The notes: a model not told the origin generated them from the letters alone. Positions 43,801-52,478 are shown, numbered from the stretch's first letter. The stretch: DNA of 64,000 nucleotides from Prevotella sp. (GCA_031285625.1 JAITVV010000095.1:1-64000); one strand, 5' to 3'. Translations and numbers: made by a program.

Positions 43801-44303
43801 GTTGTATCTCACTCGATCCTAAAGGTGGACATGGAGGGAACCTGTATACTAAAAGTGAGTTTGCCAACTTTGTATACCGTTTTGAGTTCCAACTGACACC
43901 TGCAGCGAATAATGGTATTGGAATCCGCGCACCAATGGAAGGTGATGCAGCTTATATGGGTATGGAAATTCAGGTGCTTGACCATGATCATCCGGCTTAT
44001 AAAGACATTACCCCATTGCAGGTACATGGATCTGTATACGGTATAATAGGTGCCAGAAGAGCAAAATTGAAACCTATTGGAGAATGGAATCAGGAAGAGA
44101 TTATAGCTAATGGCAATAATATCAAAGTTACTCTGAATGGTGAAGTCATACTTGATGGCAACATAAAAGAAGCTACTAAAAATGGTACGGCTGATGGTCA
44201 AGAACATCCGGGTTTATTTAATAAAAAAGGACATATCGGATTTTTAGGGCATGGATCTCCTGTCAAGTTTAAAAATATCAGGATCAAAGAACTGAAGAGA
44301 TAA
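40863..44303 (+). CDS. Secreted HEAT-repeat protein with two DUF1080 (3-keto-glycoside hydrolase-like) domains
   Basis: Starts at ATG 40863 or 40875; both give a signal peptide ending at VSAQ. ~1146 residues. N-terminal ~700 residues form HEAT-like helical repeats (LQLIKMMNTP, ALSLINTSASQKALLNALSS and others). Two DUF1080 jelly-roll domains follow: SIFNGKDLTGWKGIVENP (~740) and KVLFDGTNMHEWTGN (~955), with HEHPGLFNKKGHIGFLGHG-like endings (here QEHPGLFNKKGHIGFLGHGS). DUF1080 proteins include 3-keto-disaccharide hydrolases that split oxidised glycosides. Having two in one chain with a large HEAT platform is unusual. It probably shares a transcript with the dehydrogenase. Confidence 0.82.
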   Translation: MKKIMKKIYSLISLFLFISVFVSAQTHINRTAKTIVADVLAQMPAQKSESYNNQLKDLSSTGEEGVLQLIKMMNTPGNGSNSEVEYALSGLSHYVSAQGQEALRLTTSNAYIKALDMVTDREIKAFIIRQLEVIGKDEAVAKLSSYLDNESLSGPAARALSLINTSASQKALLNALSSVTDEESKQDVILAVARLKITDSENILRRMLGNSNINMQKTVVYALSQVGTKASLQDLAVAAKKDNFTMQKVGANEAYITLIKRVLAQGDVKEAEKAANDLMKEAEKAGQTQTREAVLEILMAAKPVTVPKLLQKALKDSSDKYRFSALSFASDYADSNLYSELIKSLKKYKPEAQADILNWLNQECEDVQKRQSIGSLGTKTIIDLLIFGSSETKTAAAEILSKTGSREGIVALASLLNDADVKTVSIGKEALSTTKGDISSAVAPVITTANTAGKVAGLQLLASRKSSANMNVVLENLYASSSDVRTAAYTALKDVVSEGNLEELYFLLEGTHAEYVAPVQQAIVSAMKSYSKEKQLETIVARMDNVSPNKQYLYYPILSATGESKALGMIVDRFAQETGKGKDAAFQALLDWKGLDAAEELYTICKDASVPTYFDRALERYIQLVSTPKLTGENRRLLLTKAMEIAKMNAQKNAILRQLGNTGTYLGMLLAGQYLDEKPIAQEAAGAVMNIALANKNYTGKNVEELLNKVIDVLDNPDAEYQRQAIRKHLAEIPKEEGFVSIFNGKDLTGWKGIVENPITRAKMRPAILAKKQEAADKIAHKHWIPENGILMFDGVGGENLCTEKKYGDFEMYIDWNLDPAGPEADAGIYLRGTPQVQIWDISRVNVGAQVGSGGLYNNQKNPSQPLKLADNKLGEWNTFYIKMVGDRVTVKLNGELVVDNVILENFWDRSKPIPALEQLELQAHGSKVYYRNIYVKELESFKPFELSAEEKKEGFKVLFDGTNMHEWTGNTVDYVIEDGCISLDPKGGHGGNLYTKSEFANFVYRFEFQLTPAANNGIGIRAPMEGDAAYMGMEIQVLDHDHPAYKDITPLQVHGSVYGIIGARRAKLKPIGEWNQEEIIANGNNIKVTLNGEVILDGNIKEATKNGTADGQEHPGLFNKKGHIGFLGHGSPVKFKNIRIKELKR

Positions 44304-44320
44304 TCAAATACTATATATGG

Positions 44321-44355
44321 AAAGGCCGTAAAAGTAATTTTTACGGCCTTTTTGT
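44321..44355 (+). terminator. Strong rho-independent terminator
   Basis: AAAGGCCGTAAAA (44321-44333) pairs with TTTTTACGGCCTTT (44338-44351), followed by T-rich sequence. It ends the dehydrogenase/DUF1080 operon. Confidence 0.88.
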
Positions 44356-44462
44356 TTTATCAGCAAGACAGAACATGTATATTTATAAAATGGAACGATA
44401 TTTGTAATATTAGACTTTAATGGTAAAATTTGGATAGTAGCAAAATAAATGAAAATCAAAGA

Positions 44463-46811
44463 ATGAGGAGCCCTCTCTGTTTTATTGTTTTCATACTGTT
44501 ATTTCATACAAATATTGTATTATCTCAGACCTTGAGAGGTATCGTATATGATACTTCTGAAGCCCCTGTATCCGGTGCATCCGTTTTTATTAAAGAGTTA
44601 AATTTGGGTCTGATAACAAATAATGAGGGAAAGTTTCAGGTAAACCTTGAAAAAGGACAATATTCTCTTATTTGTAAATCTATTGGCTATAATGAGGCAC
44701 ATCATGTACAAATTGTGCAAGATGGAGATATTTCTGCAAAAATTATACTCACTCCAAATGAGGTCTTCGAATATAGCAGAGTACTAAAGAAAGATACTAT
44801 TGCAGAAAAGATCATAAGAAAGGCTATCAGAACAAGACCTGAATATAAATATTATAAGGCAAGTTCGTATATTAAAGGCGACCTCGTCATGACCCAGATC
44901 TCCCAATTAACCAATAAGCTGGTTGAGAAGATAGAAAAGATCAATATACTTGATTGGCAGAATAAGCCGATACATCAGGAAATATATAGTGATGTAGAAT
45001 TTCAGGCTCCCAATATATATAATATACAAGTAACAGGATATTCCGGAAATATATCCGATGAATTGAATCAGAGAGCGGCAGTCGGCCTTTTGGATGAATC
45101 ATTATACTCAGAAAGGTACAACAACTGTATATCTCCTCTCAATCCGAGAGCATTTTCATATTACAGATATTACTGCACCGATACTTATATACATAATAAT
45201 CAGAAATGCTATATAGTAAAGGTAAAATCGAAGAAAAATGATCCGGAGTTATTAAATGGTGAATTACATATTATGGAAGATGGCAATGTTAACTACTCCC
45301 GTTTGACCAGAAGCCTGCAAGGAGTTGATTTTACGACTACCACTACTTATTACAATATCGATGATGAATATAATATTCCTATTACACACCGGATAAATTT
45401 ACATATGCATGCCTTTGGCAACAGTGGTAAAGTAACTTATCTGACCTCGCTAAAATATAAATCTATAGGAAAGAATGTAATTCCGAAAGATGTACTGGAA
45501 GAGAAAGGTATAAAATATAATATAACTGCAGTTGAAGATTCTATTTTTTGGAACGAGGTAAGAACTCTCCCTGCAAGTCCTCCTGATACGATTAAATTTG
45601 AGCACTTCAATATAAAGAAATATAATTCAAAGCCATGGTTTGGCAAAATCCTGATGGGTGACTATATATATGGTGGCGACTCAAGTAAATGGTCTGTTGG
45701 ATATGGTGGGGTGAAAATGATATTCAGAGACTATAACTATGTAGATGGCTTCTGGCTAGGACAACGATTTTATATCAAATCGAAACTTGATTACGGGAAA
45801 ACATTAGAGATAAGTCCTTTCTTATATTATACTACCGCAAGGCATCGGATGATAGGTGGCAGTGACCTGACATATAATTACCTGCCGGCAAAGGATGGAA
45901 AATTGACATTTGCCGTTGGCTCACATACAGCTGATTTCAATAATCTGAGCATTACCCGGTATAATAACTATTTTAGCTCCCTGTTCTTAGGTAAAAACTA
46001 TAATTCTTTTTATCAGAGAGATTATGTAACAGTTAGCAATAATATAGATCTCACAAAAAGACTAAAGTTGTCGGCTAGCCTGGGAGTAGAAAGGCGCGCA
46101 GGGCTTAACAACAATACTGATTTTACACTTGTCAAGGTGAAGAGGCATAGGATCATTCCCAATATATATCCGGATAAACGTTTTGACAGAACATTTTATT
46201 CCATGGGACTATCATTTTCGCCATACGCTAATTACACAATAGAAAACAATGAGCCTCCCCTTGTTTTCCATCTCGAATTTGAACAAGGCTTTTCAGCATG
46301 GCAAACAAATAATTCGAGGTATAAAAAACTAAAAGGAGGCGTAGTTCAGAATATACGATTAAATTATTTTGATAAAATAGATTATAAAATAGAGGGCGGT
46401 GCGTTTATAGGCTCAAGAAAAAATCTGCACTTTGCCGACTATCAGTTTTACGGATCACCCGACTTGGTATTTAATCTGGGCTCATTATTCGACTCTTTCC
46501 TGTTGCTTGATAATTATGAGCTGCAAGCAAATCATTACTGGATCAATTTATCACTTAATTATTCCGGAAAGTATGTTTTGCTTAAGCGCCTTCCATTTCT
46601 GCAGGGTAAGCCTTTTTTTGAGGGACTGCATTTCAAAACACTGTACACTCCGGATATAAAGTTTTATTCAGAAGTCGGATATTCTTTAAATATCACAAGA
46701 TTATTCGGTATAGGAGTATTTTCTTCATTTAATAATTTTGATTATAAAAATGCAGGCGTGAGGTTCTCTCTGAATCTTCAATCTCTGAAGATATTAAAAG
46801 AACAGGACTAA
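44463..46811 (+). CDS. DUF5686/carboxypeptidase-regulatory-like outer-membrane protein
   Basis: The ATG at 44463 (MRSPLCFIVFILLFHTNIVL) gives a signal peptide to LSQ; a TTG at 44430 would bury it. ~782 residues. Residues ~22-105 are a carboxypeptidase-D regulatory-like domain (LRGIVYDTSEAPVSGASVFI, LICKSIGYNEAHHVQI). The rest is the DUF5686 body, beta-strand rich with many Tyr/Asn (YGGDSSKWSVGYGGVKMIF, LKLSASLGVERRAG), ending in a strand pattern like an outer-membrane barrel. The function is unknown; such proteins occur widely in Bacteroidota envelopes. Single gene. Confidence 0.82.
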   Translation: MRSPLCFIVFILLFHTNIVLSQTLRGIVYDTSEAPVSGASVFIKELNLGLITNNEGKFQVNLEKGQYSLICKSIGYNEAHHVQIVQDGDISAKIILTPNEVFEYSRVLKKDTIAEKIIRKAIRTRPEYKYYKASSYIKGDLVMTQISQLTNKLVEKIEKINILDWQNKPIHQEIYSDVEFQAPNIYNIQVTGYSGNISDELNQRAAVGLLDESLYSERYNNCISPLNPRAFSYYRYYCTDTYIHNNQKCYIVKVKSKKNDPELLNGELHIMEDGNVNYSRLTRSLQGVDFTTTTTYYNIDDEYNIPITHRINLHMHAFGNSGKVTYLTSLKYKSIGKNVIPKDVLEEKGIKYNITAVEDSIFWNEVRTLPASPPDTIKFEHFNIKKYNSKPWFGKILMGDYIYGGDSSKWSVGYGGVKMIFRDYNYVDGFWLGQRFYIKSKLDYGKTLEISPFLYYTTARHRMIGGSDLTYNYLPAKDGKLTFAVGSHTADFNNLSITRYNNYFSSLFLGKNYNSFYQRDYVTVSNNIDLTKRLKLSASLGVERRAGLNNNTDFTLVKVKRHRIIPNIYPDKRFDRTFYSMGLSFSPYANYTIENNEPPLVFHLEFEQGFSAWQTNNSRYKKLKGGVVQNIRLNYFDKIDYKIEGGAFIGSRKNLHFADYQFYGSPDLVFNLGSLFDSFLLLDNYELQANHYWINLSLNYSGKYVLLKRLPFLQGKPFFEGLHFKTLYTPDIKFYSEVGYSLNITRLFGIGVFSSFNNFDYKNAGVRFSLNLQSLKILKEQD

Positions 46812-46851
46812 ACTGGTTAATTAATTTCTTCGTTTCCTTTCAGATATTGAT

Positions 46852-46859
46852 TATATTTG
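46852..46859 (+). promoter_or_regulatory. -7 promoter element (TATATTTG)
   Basis: TAnnTTTG consensus 27 bp before the ATG of the PNPOx-like gene, at the end of the 75-bp gap after the DUF5686 stop. The -33 part is not clear. Confidence 0.5.
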
Positions 46860-46886
46860 TCAACAACACAAATTATATTTTAGCAG

Positions 46887-47363
46887 ATGAGTAAATACGA
46901 CGATGCAATCAAAATTATGGAAGAACGTTGTGGAAATGGCAAAGAAGAAGTTATTGCCCTTGCTACAATATCACTTTCCCCGAACGCTAATGGTAATCCC
47001 CGCCCCGCAGTCCGCATGGTATGCGCTTATTATGAAGAAGGTGTATTCTATGTTTCAACAGATGCAAAAAAGAATAAAACATTGCAAATTGAGAAAAACA
47101 ATGAAGTTTCCGTATGTGGCTTCGAATGGTATGCTTTTCATGGTACTGCTGAAAATCTAGGCTGGGTTAAGAACGAAAAAAATGCAGAAATCAGGGCGAA
47201 ATTTAAAAAAGTATTTAATTGGTTCGAGGAAGTTGGTGATGAAGATAATCCCGACTCTATCGTTCTACGCATTACCCTTACTGAAGGCACAATTATTGAT
47301 AACGAAAGGAAATACGGTGAACAGCAGTATGAAATTGATTTTGTTAATAAAACAGTGAAATGA
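46887..47363 (+). CDS. PNPOx-like flavin-binding protein
   Basis: 158 residues, the usual size. VIALATISLSPNANGNPRPA, VRMVCAYYEEGVFYVSTDA, KKNKTLQIEKNNEVSVCGF and the F/W-rich end match the pyridoxamine 5'-phosphate oxidase split-barrel family. It probably binds FMN. True PdxH would need the substrate-binding C-terminal end, which is missing, so a general oxidoreductase is likely. It ends with a hairpin before the tRNA genes. Confidence 0.8.
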   Translation: MSKYDDAIKIMEERCGNGKEEVIALATISLSPNANGNPRPAVRMVCAYYEEGVFYVSTDAKKNKTLQIEKNNEVSVCGFEWYAFHGTAENLGWVKNEKNAEIRAKFKKVFNWFEEVGDEDNPDSIVLRITLTEGTIIDNERKYGEQQYEIDFVNKTVK

Positions 47364-47409
47364 TTCTATCCGGCAGTTATTACTTACACTATATACTTAG
47401 TAAAAGTAA

Positions 47410-47441
47410 AAAAGAGAGTTACATAATGTAACTCTCTTTTT
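47410..47441 (+). terminator. Terminator after the PNPOx-like gene
   Basis: GAGAGTTACA-TAA-TGTAACTCTC is a perfect 10-bp stem flanked by A- and T-runs (47410-47441). Since the tRNA genes come from the other side, it may serve both strands. Confidence 0.88.
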
Positions 47442-47442
47442 G

Positions 47443-47516
47443 CTCTTCCTCTTGGACTTGAACCAAGGACCCTCTGATTAACAGTCAGATGCTCTAACCG
47501 ACTGAGCTAAGGAAGA
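47443..47516 (-). tRNA. tRNA-Asn (GUU)
   Basis: 74 nt. Acceptor stem TCTTCCT/AGGAAGA, D-arm AGCTCAGTCGGTTAGAGC, anticodon loop CTGTTAA (anticodon GTT), T-arm CTTGG-TTCAAGT-CCAAG. CCA is not encoded. It is identical to the copy at 47550-47623. Confidence 0.96.
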
Positions 47517-47549
47517 ATTTACTTTCAAGAGAATTACTTTTTTATTTTG

Positions 47550-47623
47550 CTCTTCCTCTTGGACTTGAACCAAGGACCCTCTGATTAACAGTCAGATGCT
47601 CTAACCGACTGAGCTAAGGAAGA
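47550..47623 (-). tRNA. tRNA-Asn (GUU), second identical copy
   Basis: 74 nt, identical to the neighbour, separated by 33 bp of A/T-rich sequence. It lies upstream of the other copy in transcription order, so both can be made from one transcript. Confidence 0.96.
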
Positions 47624-47646
47624 GTATTTTTCTCTCAAAAGTGACG

Positions 47647-47685
47647 CAAAAATAGGCCTTATTTCTGAATTATGCAATATCTTTG
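47647..47685. promoter_or_regulatory. Divergent promoters for the tRNA-Asn pair and the PfkB kinase
   Basis: Minus strand: TATTTTTG (plus 47647-47654) with TTG 20 bp further upstream (47675-47677) for the tRNA genes. Plus strand: TATCTTTG (47678-47685) 20 bp before the kinase ATG at 47706. Both fit TAnnTTTG. Confidence 0.55.
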
Positions 47686-47705
47686 CACAAAAAAATAAAA
47701 TAAGA

Positions 47706-48686
47706 ATGACAAAAGTATTGGGAATGGGTAATGCCCTGGTAGACGTATTAGCCATCATAGAAGATGATAAAATGCTCGAACTGCTTGAACTTCCGAAAGG
47801 TAGCATGCAATTGATCGATAATAAAAAGTTTGAGACCTTAACTAAGGAATTAAATAAATTAAATAAGAGCATTGTATCGGGAGGTTCTGCAGCAAATACA
47901 ATTATCGGTTTAACCCGCTTAGGCATTGATGCCGGTTTTATCGGTCGTATTGGAAAAGACTCTTTTGGAGAGTATTTCAAAAACGATCTGGAAAAGTATC
48001 ATGTGAAATCACATCTTACAGAAGTCGATGAGATTTCGGGAGTTGCATCCACCTTTATATCCAAAGATGGAGAACGTACTTTTGGTACATTTCTGGGAGC
48101 AGCGGCACTATTGCGTGCAGAAGAACTGCATAAAGAGGATTTCCTTGGCTACAGCTACTTTTATATAGAAGGCTATCTTGTGCAAAGTCATGCCCTTATC
48201 AGAAGGGCGATAGAACTGGCCAAAGAGGCCGGAGCCAAAGTGATATTAGATTTAGCCAGTTATAATGTAGTAGTAGAAAATAAAGACTTCCTGCTGGATA
48301 TTATTCCTCAGTATGCGGACATTGTCTTTGCTAATGAAGAGGAGGCTAAATCTTTGCTTGATACAGATGCTGAAAAAGCGGTGTCCAAGCTAGCCAAGCA
48401 AACGGAGATTGCGGTAGTAAAGGTTGGCGAAAAAGGATCATGGATACAGCGAGGTAACGAGAAAGAATTTGTCCCTGCCTATAAAGTTGATTGTGTAGAT
48501 TCTACAGGTGCCGGAGACTTATATGCTGCCGGATTTATCTATGGTTTAATCAATAACTGTCCTTTATCGGTAAGTGGTCAGATAGGGACACTGTTAGCTG
48601 CTCATGTCATCCAAAGGATAGGAGCTAAAGTTGATGATAATAATTGGGAGCAAATCGCTCAAGAGGTAAGGAAAATAAGAAAATAA
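47706..48686 (+). CDS. PfkB-family carbohydrate/nucleoside kinase (adenosine-kinase-like)
   Basis: 326 residues. VLGMGNALVDVLAIIED (N-terminal GNxxVD), SGGSAANTIIGLTRLG, GFIGRIGKDSFGEYF and the DSTGAGDLYAAGFIYGL anion hole/catalytic Asp give the PfkB family. Sequence style resembles the adenosine kinase/ribokinase group common in Bacteroidota; the substrate is not decided by sequence. Its promoter is divergent from the tRNA genes. Confidence 0.85.
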   Translation: MTKVLGMGNALVDVLAIIEDDKMLELLELPKGSMQLIDNKKFETLTKELNKLNKSIVSGGSAANTIIGLTRLGIDAGFIGRIGKDSFGEYFKNDLEKYHVKSHLTEVDEISGVASTFISKDGERTFGTFLGAAALLRAEELHKEDFLGYSYFYIEGYLVQSHALIRRAIELAKEAGAKVILDLASYNVVVENKDFLLDIIPQYADIVFANEEEAKSLLDTDAEKAVSKLAKQTEIAVVKVGEKGSWIQRGNEKEFVPAYKVDCVDSTGAGDLYAAGFIYGLINNCPLSVSGQIGTLLAAHVIQRIGAKVDDNNWEQIAQEVRKIRK

Positions 48687-48702
48687 AGTATAAAATAATA
48701 AA

Positions 48703-48735
48703 GAACCTTATCCGGGTGAATAAGGTCCTTTTTAT
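48703..48735. terminator. Terminator between convergent genes
   Basis: ACCTTAT (48705-48711) pairs with ATAAGGT (48720-48726); A- and T-runs flank it. It separates the kinase from the convergent TlpA-like gene. Confidence 0.7.
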
Positions 48736-48749
48736 ATATTAGAAACAGA

Positions 48750-49859
48750 TCATTTTAATAATTCTGCTACTTTTTCAGAAGCTTCTTCTGCGTCTAATCC
48801 TCTGGCTATGATTTTACCGTCCTTATCTAATAACATAAGGTGAGGTATAGAAGATATCCCATAGGTTGTAGCACCTTCACTATCCCAGAATTTAAGATCA
48901 GAAACCTGCGGCCATGTGATGTTCAGATTTTTGATACCATTTTTCCAGTCATCATTAGTCCTGTCAAGAGAGATTCCCACAATTTCGAAGTCTTTGTCTT
49001 TATAAGCTTTGTAAAGCTCTACAAGCTTAGGCATTTCTGCACGGCATGGAGGACACCACGATGCCCAGAAATCAACCAATACATATTTACCTTTGCCTGC
49101 GTAATCTGACAGTGAGGCATCCTTTCCTTCCGGGGTCTTTCCTTTTACATCGGAAAAAGTTTGTCCTACAGCAGTAGCTTCTAAAGCTGGAACAAGAGTC
49201 TCAACTTTTTTCACTCTGGCAATCGATTTATATTCGTCTTTTATTGCAGGTACAAGCTCTTTCAGCTGATCCAAAGAGAATCTATAGTAGTTTCTTGTCA
49301 GGTAATACACACCCATCTGATTTTGTATATTCTCTTTTACAAAGTTGAATGTTTCTCTGTTTGATTGATCATTCTTTTCTTTATATTGCTTTTTCAAATC
49401 AGCTTGCAATTGTACATTAGCCGTATCTTTTTTTGCTTTTTCAGCAATGGCTTTTATCTCGCTGTTTATAGCATTCACCTTAGTCATATATGCCTGATAG
49501 CTGTTGTTAGAGGAAGTTCCTTTAACACTAGATACGCTATCCAAGGTCATTTCTATCTGCCCGGGTTCTACTACTACAGGTACAGGCCTGTTCATATAAT
49601 CAGGAGCATCATCCAACGATACAAAATGCAGAATAGAGCCTTCTTTTGCCAGACCCTTAAATACAAATTCCCCGTCCACCACATTCACTGTGTCGATGGT
49701 TACCATATCTTTCCAATTCTCATCTAATGTTTTCAGATAAACTTGTTGCCCGTCATAAGTTCCGTTTGGAAGCTTCCCTTTGATTGTAAATGCATCCTTT
49801 TCGCCACATGATGTAGCAAAAATTGCTATAGCAGCCAGAAATAATATAATTTTTTTCAT
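48750..49859 (-). CDS. TlpA-like thioredoxin lipoprotein with DUF4369 domain
   Basis: 369 residues. The lipobox (ATSCG) places Cys at ~18. Residues ~20-120 look like the DUF4369 beta domain (FTIKGKLPNGTYDGQQVYLK), followed by a helical spacer. The C-terminal thioredoxin domain carries VDFWASWCPPCRAEMPK and the cis-Pro segment SSIPHLMLLDKDGKI. It reduces or exchanges disulfides in the periplasm (family knowledge). A paralogue lies ~100 bp upstream on the same strand. Confidence 0.9.
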   Translation of the reverse strand: MKKIILFLAAIAIFATSCGEKDAFTIKGKLPNGTYDGQQVYLKTLDENWKDMVTIDTVNVVDGEFVFKGLAKEGSILHFVSLDDAPDYMNRPVPVVVEPGQIEMTLDSVSSVKGTSSNNSYQAYMTKVNAINSEIKAIAEKAKKDTANVQLQADLKKQYKEKNDQSNRETFNFVKENIQNQMGVYYLTRNYYRFSLDQLKELVPAIKDEYKSIARVKKVETLVPALEATAVGQTFSDVKGKTPEGKDASLSDYAGKGKYVLVDFWASWCPPCRAEMPKLVELYKAYKDKDFEIVGISLDRTNDDWKNGIKNLNITWPQVSDLKFWDSEGATTYGISSIPHLMLLDKDGKIIARGLDAEEASEKVAELLK

Positions 49860-49960
49860 TCTAAGTAAAATATTGTAGTTAATATATTAAAGTATAATTT
49901 CAAAATGTTTCACTCTAGGAATTAAAACAAATATGATACTCTATTGTTTATCTACTTCAA

Positions 49961-51046
49961 TTATTTCAATATCTCATCAATCTTATCATCAAGCGCTTTT
50001 CCTCTCAGGTTTTTCGCTACAACGATACCATTCTGGTCTATTAAAACAGTGTGAGGAATAGAAGCTACTTCATATAGCTGAGAAGCCATTGTACTGGCAT
50101 CAGCGAGTTGTACCCAGCTCATTTTGTATGTTTTTACAGCATTTAGCCATTTCGATTTGTCATCGTCTACAGATATACCGACAATCTCTAGTCCTTTAGA
50201 TTTATATTGATTGTAAGTTTTTATAAGATTAGGCATTTCCTGTATGCATGGCTGACACCATGAGGCCCAGAAATCTATTAATACGAGTTTATTCTTACCT
50301 ACATAATCCGATAAAGATACTGGCATTCCTTCCTGATTTACCAACTGGACATCACTGAACGGATTGCCGACCTCTGGTCTTACTCTATCCAGTTGTTTTA
50401 GCAGTTCTTGTATTTCTGGCCTGCTACGGAAAGTGCTATCGCTAGCAGAAATAAGCTCTTTAAGCTGTTCTTTTGTAAACGTTTTTGCAGAGGAATAGAA
50501 GAGGAATTCCCCGGCTTTGTTGTCTATATTTGCTTTAGAAAAATCGAATGTCGCTTTCTGCAATTCTTCCTGTAAATCATTTACTTTCTTACCCACTTCA
50601 GGATTGTTTGCATCCTGAGGATTGATCTTAGAGATCATATCGGTAAGTTTGTTCATTACAGCATGTATATTATTGAACTCATCATTTTTAGGCGTTCCGG
50701 CTAAAGTAATATTCGTCTTATCAAACGAAATTTTAATATTCCCTGCTTCAAGAATAAGGGTACCTACGGGAGTGTCCGGATCTGCAGCTTCAAACTTACC
50801 AACGGAAACAAAACCCATAACAGGGGCTTCTGTTACTCCTTTAAGATTGAATTTTCCATCTTTTATAGCGGCCGAGTCTATAACAGTTAAGGATTCGGAT
50901 TGTAAACTGTCCATCTTTTGAAGGTATACCATTTTACCATCATACGCATTATCTGCGAAGTTTCCCTCGATGGTATATGCACCTTTATCCTTGCATGAAG
51001 CAAATACTATTGCCAGGATAAATAAGAGTAATGTGATTTTTTTCAT
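49961..51046 (-). CDS. TlpA-like thioredoxin lipoprotein with DUF4369 domain (paralogue)
   Basis: The ATG at 51044-51046 gives MKKITLLLFILAIVFASC, a lipobox with Cys at ~18; the TTG just before is ignored. ~361 residues. DUF4369-like YTIEGNFADNAYDGKMVYLQ, spacer helices, then VLIDFWASWCQPCIQEMPN, in which the active site is CQPC instead of CPPC, and the cis-Pro segment ASIPHTVLID. A tandem duplicate of the downstream gene with a divergent redox motif, so the two may act on different partners. Confidence 0.9.
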   Translation of the reverse strand: MKKITLLLFILAIVFASCKDKGAYTIEGNFADNAYDGKMVYLQKMDSLQSESLTVIDSAAIKDGKFNLKGVTEAPVMGFVSVGKFEAADPDTPVGTLILEAGNIKISFDKTNITLAGTPKNDEFNNIHAVMNKLTDMISKINPQDANNPEVGKKVNDLQEELQKATFDFSKANIDNKAGEFLFYSSAKTFTKEQLKELISASDSTFRSRPEIQELLKQLDRVRPEVGNPFSDVQLVNQEGMPVSLSDYVGKNKLVLIDFWASWCQPCIQEMPNLIKTYNQYKSKGLEIVGISVDDDKSKWLNAVKTYKMSWVQLADASTMASQLYEVASIPHTVLIDQNGIVVAKNLRGKALDDKIDEILK

Positions 51047-51105
51047 CAATAAAGTATTTAATAATATCGTGCAAAGATAAGTAAATACTTCATACTCTTA
51101 TGTGT

Positions 51106-52176
51106 TCAGCTATCAATACTTTTATTACCTTCGAAATAAAGAGTCTGAGTAGGAAAGGCAAAATTCAAGCCGGCAGTATTAAAGGCAGAGAGAATCTCCA
51201 TATTTACATCAGAAGTGGTTTTTCCTATATCGCCTTTCTTTTCTATAAAATAAATAAATGTGATAGTAAGTGCTGAATCGGTAAAATCGGTAAAATTAAC
51301 AACCAAGTCTTTAGTAGCAACAAATTCAACTTTAGAGGGCATATCTTTTAATATATTCATCGCCTCATTCATCTTCTCGGGTGTGGTATCATAAGTCAGT
51401 CCAAGCTTAGTAACTACACGTCTCATCGGTTCGGCCGATATATTGATTATCGAAGCATCTGCTATTTTATAATTAGGAAAGGTTATAACTCTTTTATCAT
51501 AGTTTCTCATCTTAGTGCTACGGGCTCCCACATCTATTATCGTTCCCTCAAAATTGTCGATACGAATAACGTCTCCTATACTGAAAGGCCTGTCGGCAAA
51601 TATAGTAAAGGCTCCGAAGATATTTTTAATTGTGTCTTGTGCTGCCAAGGCAAAAGCAATCCCCCCAATACCCAATGTTCCAAGAAGTGCACTTATATTT
51701 ACCCCAACATTACTCAAAGCCATCACAATACCGATAAGCCATATAATTACAAGAGCCGTTCTTTTTATTACGGGCATCATGCGACTGGCATGCTTTTGTG
51801 TCCTCTGGGAATTATCTGCCCTGTTTACCCAGTATACTTCCAGTAAACTATTCACCAAACGCACAATAAACCAAGTCATATTCAATACAACTAATATCTT
51901 ATATGCGTTGTCTACCGCCCTAACAAGACCATCCGGAGCAATTAACCGATGAATAGCAATCCACAGACCTAATAAGGCTATACCAAATAAAATAGGAGAC
52001 TCTATGGCATCGTATACAATGTCATCGAGACGATTAGCTGTCTTTTTAGTAAATGCCTTAATTACTCTCTTATTAAAGAGTGAAATAAGTTTTATGATAA
52101 TGATAACAGCTACAATAATTATTATTGATATTCCCCAACTTTCTATCGAATTACCCCAGATTTCTTTTTCTAACAT
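51106..52176 (-). CDS. MscS-family mechanosensitive channel
   Basis: 356 residues. Several N-terminal membrane segments (WGISIIIIVAVIIIIKLISL; FGIALLGLWIAI; LVIIWLIGIVMALSNVGVNI), then the pore helix region LGTLGIGGIAFALAAQDTIK, rich in Gly/Ala as in MscS TM3, and the beta domain FSIGDVIRIDNFEGTIIDVG. It relieves turgor on osmotic downshock (family knowledge). The C-terminal part is the usual cage-like segment. Single gene. Confidence 0.9.
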   Translation of the reverse strand: MLEKEIWGNSIESWGISIIIIVAVIIIIKLISLFNKRVIKAFTKKTANRLDDIVYDAIESPILFGIALLGLWIAIHRLIAPDGLVRAVDNAYKILVVLNMTWFIVRLVNSLLEVYWVNRADNSQRTQKHASRMMPVIKRTALVIIWLIGIVMALSNVGVNISALLGTLGIGGIAFALAAQDTIKNIFGAFTIFADRPFSIGDVIRIDNFEGTIIDVGARSTKMRNYDKRVITFPNYKIADASIINISAEPMRRVVTKLGLTYDTTPEKMNEAMNILKDMPSKVEFVATKDLVVNFTDFTDSALTITFIYFIEKKGDIGKTTSDVNMEILSAFNTAGLNFAFPTQTLYFEGNKSIDS

Positions 52177-52312
52177 TATTATTAATATTTAGTATTCGGT
52201 ATATAAACGTTAAAAATAAGTATTTTGTTTATATGATTTCCCGTTGCTAAAATACATACTTTGTACAAGAAGTGCTATAAGGAAAGAGAATAATTGATAT
52301 ATTATGATCTTT

Positions 52313-52424
52313 TATAAAAAAGAAAAAGGTTGTCATCGCGACAACCAATCTTCATTGTTAACCTTAAATCTAATACCATGAAAAACACAGTACAAAGATA
52401 TAACTTTTTTATGTTATACAACAT
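52313..52424 (-). ncRNA. Small-RNA gene with own promoter and terminator, copy A
   Basis: On the minus strand: TTG (52419-52421), 18 bp, TATCTTTG (52393-52400), then a ~65-70-base transcript ending in the hairpin GGTTGTC-GCGAT-GACAACC (52328-52346) and a T-run (52313-52327). It is 112 bp long and matches 55373-55485 except for one T in a run. No long ORF; a 20-codon ATG frame exists but has no clear ribosome site. It lies downstream of the GH78 gene on the same strand. The rest of 52177-52478 is A/T-rich with nothing recognised. Confidence 0.7.
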
Positions 52425-52478
52425 ATTTGATCGATTTTATTATGTTATTTAGCATATTTTAACCCATTTTCGTTCATA

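Noticed and set aside
47443-47623. Tandem tRNA-Asn copies as the attachment duplication of an element
   Set aside because: Both copies are complete with only 33 bp between them, and no integrase or cargo adjoins; a simple tandem duplication is enough.
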